From the NCBI RefSeq assembly GCF_001019715.1, contig NZ_BBXJ01000001.1:1550001-1614000 (forward strand): a DNA stretch of 64,000 bases, written 5' to 3'. Positions 62,797 through 64,000 of the stretch are shown here, piece after piece. The DNA comes from Rodentibacter caecimuris (GTDB taxonomy: Bacteria > Pseudomonadota > Gammaproteobacteria > Enterobacterales > Pasteurellaceae). Made by a program: the position numbers and the translations under genes. The notes beneath the pieces were generated by a model that was given only the letters and a program-made list of their open reading frames with translations, ran no database searches and was not told where the DNA came from. Every line of letters starts with the position of its first letter. Positions within the stretch are counted from its first letter, which is position 1.

Positions 62797-63108
62797 TTAG
62801 TTTTTCCGGAGTTTATCGTAGTAACCGGAAAGGCTTTTAAGTTTGCGAGGGTCGCGTGGTTGGGCGCGATCACCGTTAATGTAGAGATTAATCCCTTGTT
62901 TAACGGTATTAATATCTTGATGCGCTTTTTGATAATCAAAATAGAGACGACTTTTCAGCCCGGCATTCGCACTTTTTTGGGCACGAACCAAAGCTTGTTT
63001 AGCCGATTCTAGTTGTCTCATAGCTTGTTCTAATTCACTGGTTTCATCAGCATAAGCAACCGTTGAACATGCTAATGAAAAGAGAAAAATGAAAGCAGCG
63101 TTACGCAT
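62797..63108 (-). CDS. RAQPRD-family ICE protein
   Basis: A 103-residue periplasmic protein with a signal peptide (MRNAAFIFLFSLACSTVAYA), a helical coiled-coil body (TSELEQAMRQLESAKQALVR) and the name-giving motif INGDRAQPRDPRKL near residues 81-94, then LSGYYDKLRKN. A diagnostic marker for this ICE family. A short gap of 129 bases with a hairpin separates it from the gene upstream. Confidence 0.92.
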   Translation of the reverse strand: MRNAAFIFLFSLACSTVAYADETSELEQAMRQLESAKQALVRAQKSANAGLKSRLYFDYQKAHQDINTVKQGINLYINGDRAQPRDPRKLKSLSGYYDKLRKN

Positions 63109-63211
63109 GAATTTCTTGCTCCAAAGGTTAATTTTATTGCAAAGAAATAATGCAAAATTTAGGAAAGGATTGTAATGAGAAATCCTATTGAGAAGTAAGA
63201 GAGTTTATTTA

Positions 63212-63231
63212 AAGCCCACAAAGGTGGGCTT
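63212..63231 (-). terminator. Hairpin between TIGR03747 and RAQPRD genes
   Basis: AAGCCCAC / GTGGGCTT with a four-base loop, six bases beyond the TIGR03747 stop. It could reduce read-through within the operon. Confidence 0.6.
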
Positions 63232-63237
63232 CCTTTA

Positions 63238-63933
63238 TTATAAATGTTTCTTAAAGTTTGACAGCGTAAAAGAAATCGTCAGTCCAAAGAAAACGGCAGA
63301 GGGGATTAAAATCCAGTTAGGGTGAATGGAAAAAGGAATAGATAAATACAATATCCAAGCAACAAGCATGACCGGAAAAATCGCTCTTTTAGCATGATGG
63401 TATTTAAATGCGGATTCCCGTCCTACGCCAAAACGACGTAAATCCCGCTGAACCAATCCATCTACAATACCCACTAAAGCCGCAAGTAAAAACAATGGGC
63501 TGGTCAGCACAATGATCATTAATCGAATAATGAACGTGATGATGACATAAAGTGCAGATTCAACGTAATCGCGTAGATAATGATAAATCCATGCCCCCCA
63601 TTCAGAGCTTGAGGGATCATTAAGCCAAGCCTGAATCCCGGTTCGCACAAATAACCAATGATGTGTTTGTAAAATTGCCCACTCCACAAATTCCACGGGC
63701 GTACTATAAAGAAGACTTTTTTGAAATTCAGTGGAAAACCAACCGAACTCATTTTTCATCACCAGTTTACTGTGTAGATAACCGGGTGGCTCCCAATATT
63801 GAAACGCAATACCCACCCATTCAATGACGATACTGAGTAATAACGAGAAAATGAGTGTGCCAATCACTTTGCAAGGTAAGAATTCCTTTTTCTTCTTTTC
63901 CGGTTGGCTTTTATCTTGTTCGTTTCCTGCCAT
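63238..63933 (-). CDS. ICE membrane protein TIGR03747
   Basis: About 231 residues from MAGNEQDKSQPEKKKKEFLP, the ATG with AAAGGTG upstream; it overlaps the preceding stop as TAATG. Four hydrophobic segments, with VIGTLIFSLLLSIVIEWVGI first and LYVIITFIIRLMIIVLTSPL in the middle. FLLAALVGIVDGLVQRDLRR, followed by FGVGRESAFKYHHAKRA, is the conserved family block. Accessory to the coupling protein in the transfer apparatus. Confidence 0.87.
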   Translation of the reverse strand: MAGNEQDKSQPEKKKKEFLPCKVIGTLIFSLLLSIVIEWVGIAFQYWEPPGYLHSKLVMKNEFGWFSTEFQKSLLYSTPVEFVEWAILQTHHWLFVRTGIQAWLNDPSSSEWGAWIYHYLRDYVESALYVIITFIIRLMIIVLTSPLFLLAALVGIVDGLVQRDLRRFGVGRESAFKYHHAKRAIFPVMLVAWILYLSIPFSIHPNWILIPSAVFFGLTISFTLSNFKKHL

Positions 63934-64000
63934 TAATTCACCTTTTGTTGTGATAAACGCTGACACTGCACAAGCACGTCACCGGGATATTGTTGTGTAA
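63933..64000 (-). CDS. 3' end of the next ICE gene, probably traD coupling protein
   Basis: Only the last 21 residues and stop are inside the window (YPGDVLVQCQRLSQQKVN at the end). The stop overlaps the TIGR03747 start (TAATG). TraD is the usual neighbour at this position in the family; the fragment is too short to confirm it. Confidence 0.4.
   Translation of the reverse strand, partial: TQQYPGDVLVQCQRLSQQKVN

Noticed and set aside
1-64000. CRISPR arrays
   Set aside because: No series of short regularly spaced repeats was seen; the only repeats are the long cdiA blocks, the immunity gene copies and uptake motifs.

Overview
The window reads as chromosomal DNA of a Pasteurellaceae bacterium of the Haemophilus/Aggregatibacter branch. 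Many copies of the Haemophilus-type uptake core AAGTGCGGT are scattered through it, often as facing pairs that form terminator hairpins. The housekeeping genes gltS, mpl, metC, a 2-Cys peroxiredoxin, pgsA and tRNA-Lys point the same way. The exact species cannot be fixed from sequence alone.

Layout. (1) 1-5.35 kb: core chromosome (3' end of gltS, a membrane protein, mpl, metC, peroxiredoxin, pgsA). (2) 5.35-28.0 kb, minus strand: a contact-dependent growth inhibition (CDI, two-partner secretion) island. It holds cdiB, a 3647-residue cdiA with a WHH-type nuclease tip, and its immunity gene. Downstream lies a train of orphan modules: a partial cdiA with an unrecognised toxin tip plus an Imm8-type immunity gene, a lone unrecognised gene, a partial cdiA with an Ntox21-like tip plus its CdiI, a toxin tail with a small immunity-like gene, and finally an FHA relic joined to an IS21-type transposase scrap. 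The orphan modules share long, indel-free blocks with the full cdiA and can be read as recombination donors. (3) 28.5-28.7 kb: intact tRNA-Lys and then only the 3' part of tRNA-Leu(TAA), the attachment-site scar of an integrative conjugative element (ICE). (4) 28.8-64 kb: the ICE, entered at its integrase end and running out of the window.

ICE content: a tyrosine integrase (frameshifted) overlapping a MobH relaxase; cargo with a two-gene AAA ATPase/PIN nuclease pair, VapBC and small membrane or hypothetical genes; a minus-strand anti-restriction block (methylase-like protein, Api92-like DUF1281 protein, ArdC-type protein, two small proteins); plus-strand mating genes TIGR03757, TIGR03756 and TIGR03755 (the last frameshifted and fused to a lysozyme domain); a T6SS cargo of vgrG, a Tle5-type phospholipase D effector and three tandem copies of its probable immunity gene, two of them broken; then the minus-strand ICEHin1056/PFL-type type IV secretion operon from TraG back through VirB4, TIGR03751/52/49/46/50/45/58, RAQPRD and TIGR03747 to the end of what is probably traD.

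The two signals I find most worth following are these. First, at least four of the five genes in the anti-restriction block carry a leader RNA with the same pairing logic but unrelated sequence: a first hairpin whose 5' arm imitates the gene's own ribosome-binding site, and a second hairpin that masks that site. Second, the AAA/PIN pair looks like an uncharacterised defence or toxin unit. Several disrupted genes (integrase, TIGR03755) differ from an intact frame by one base in a homopolymer, so sequencing error has to be excluded before biology is inferred.
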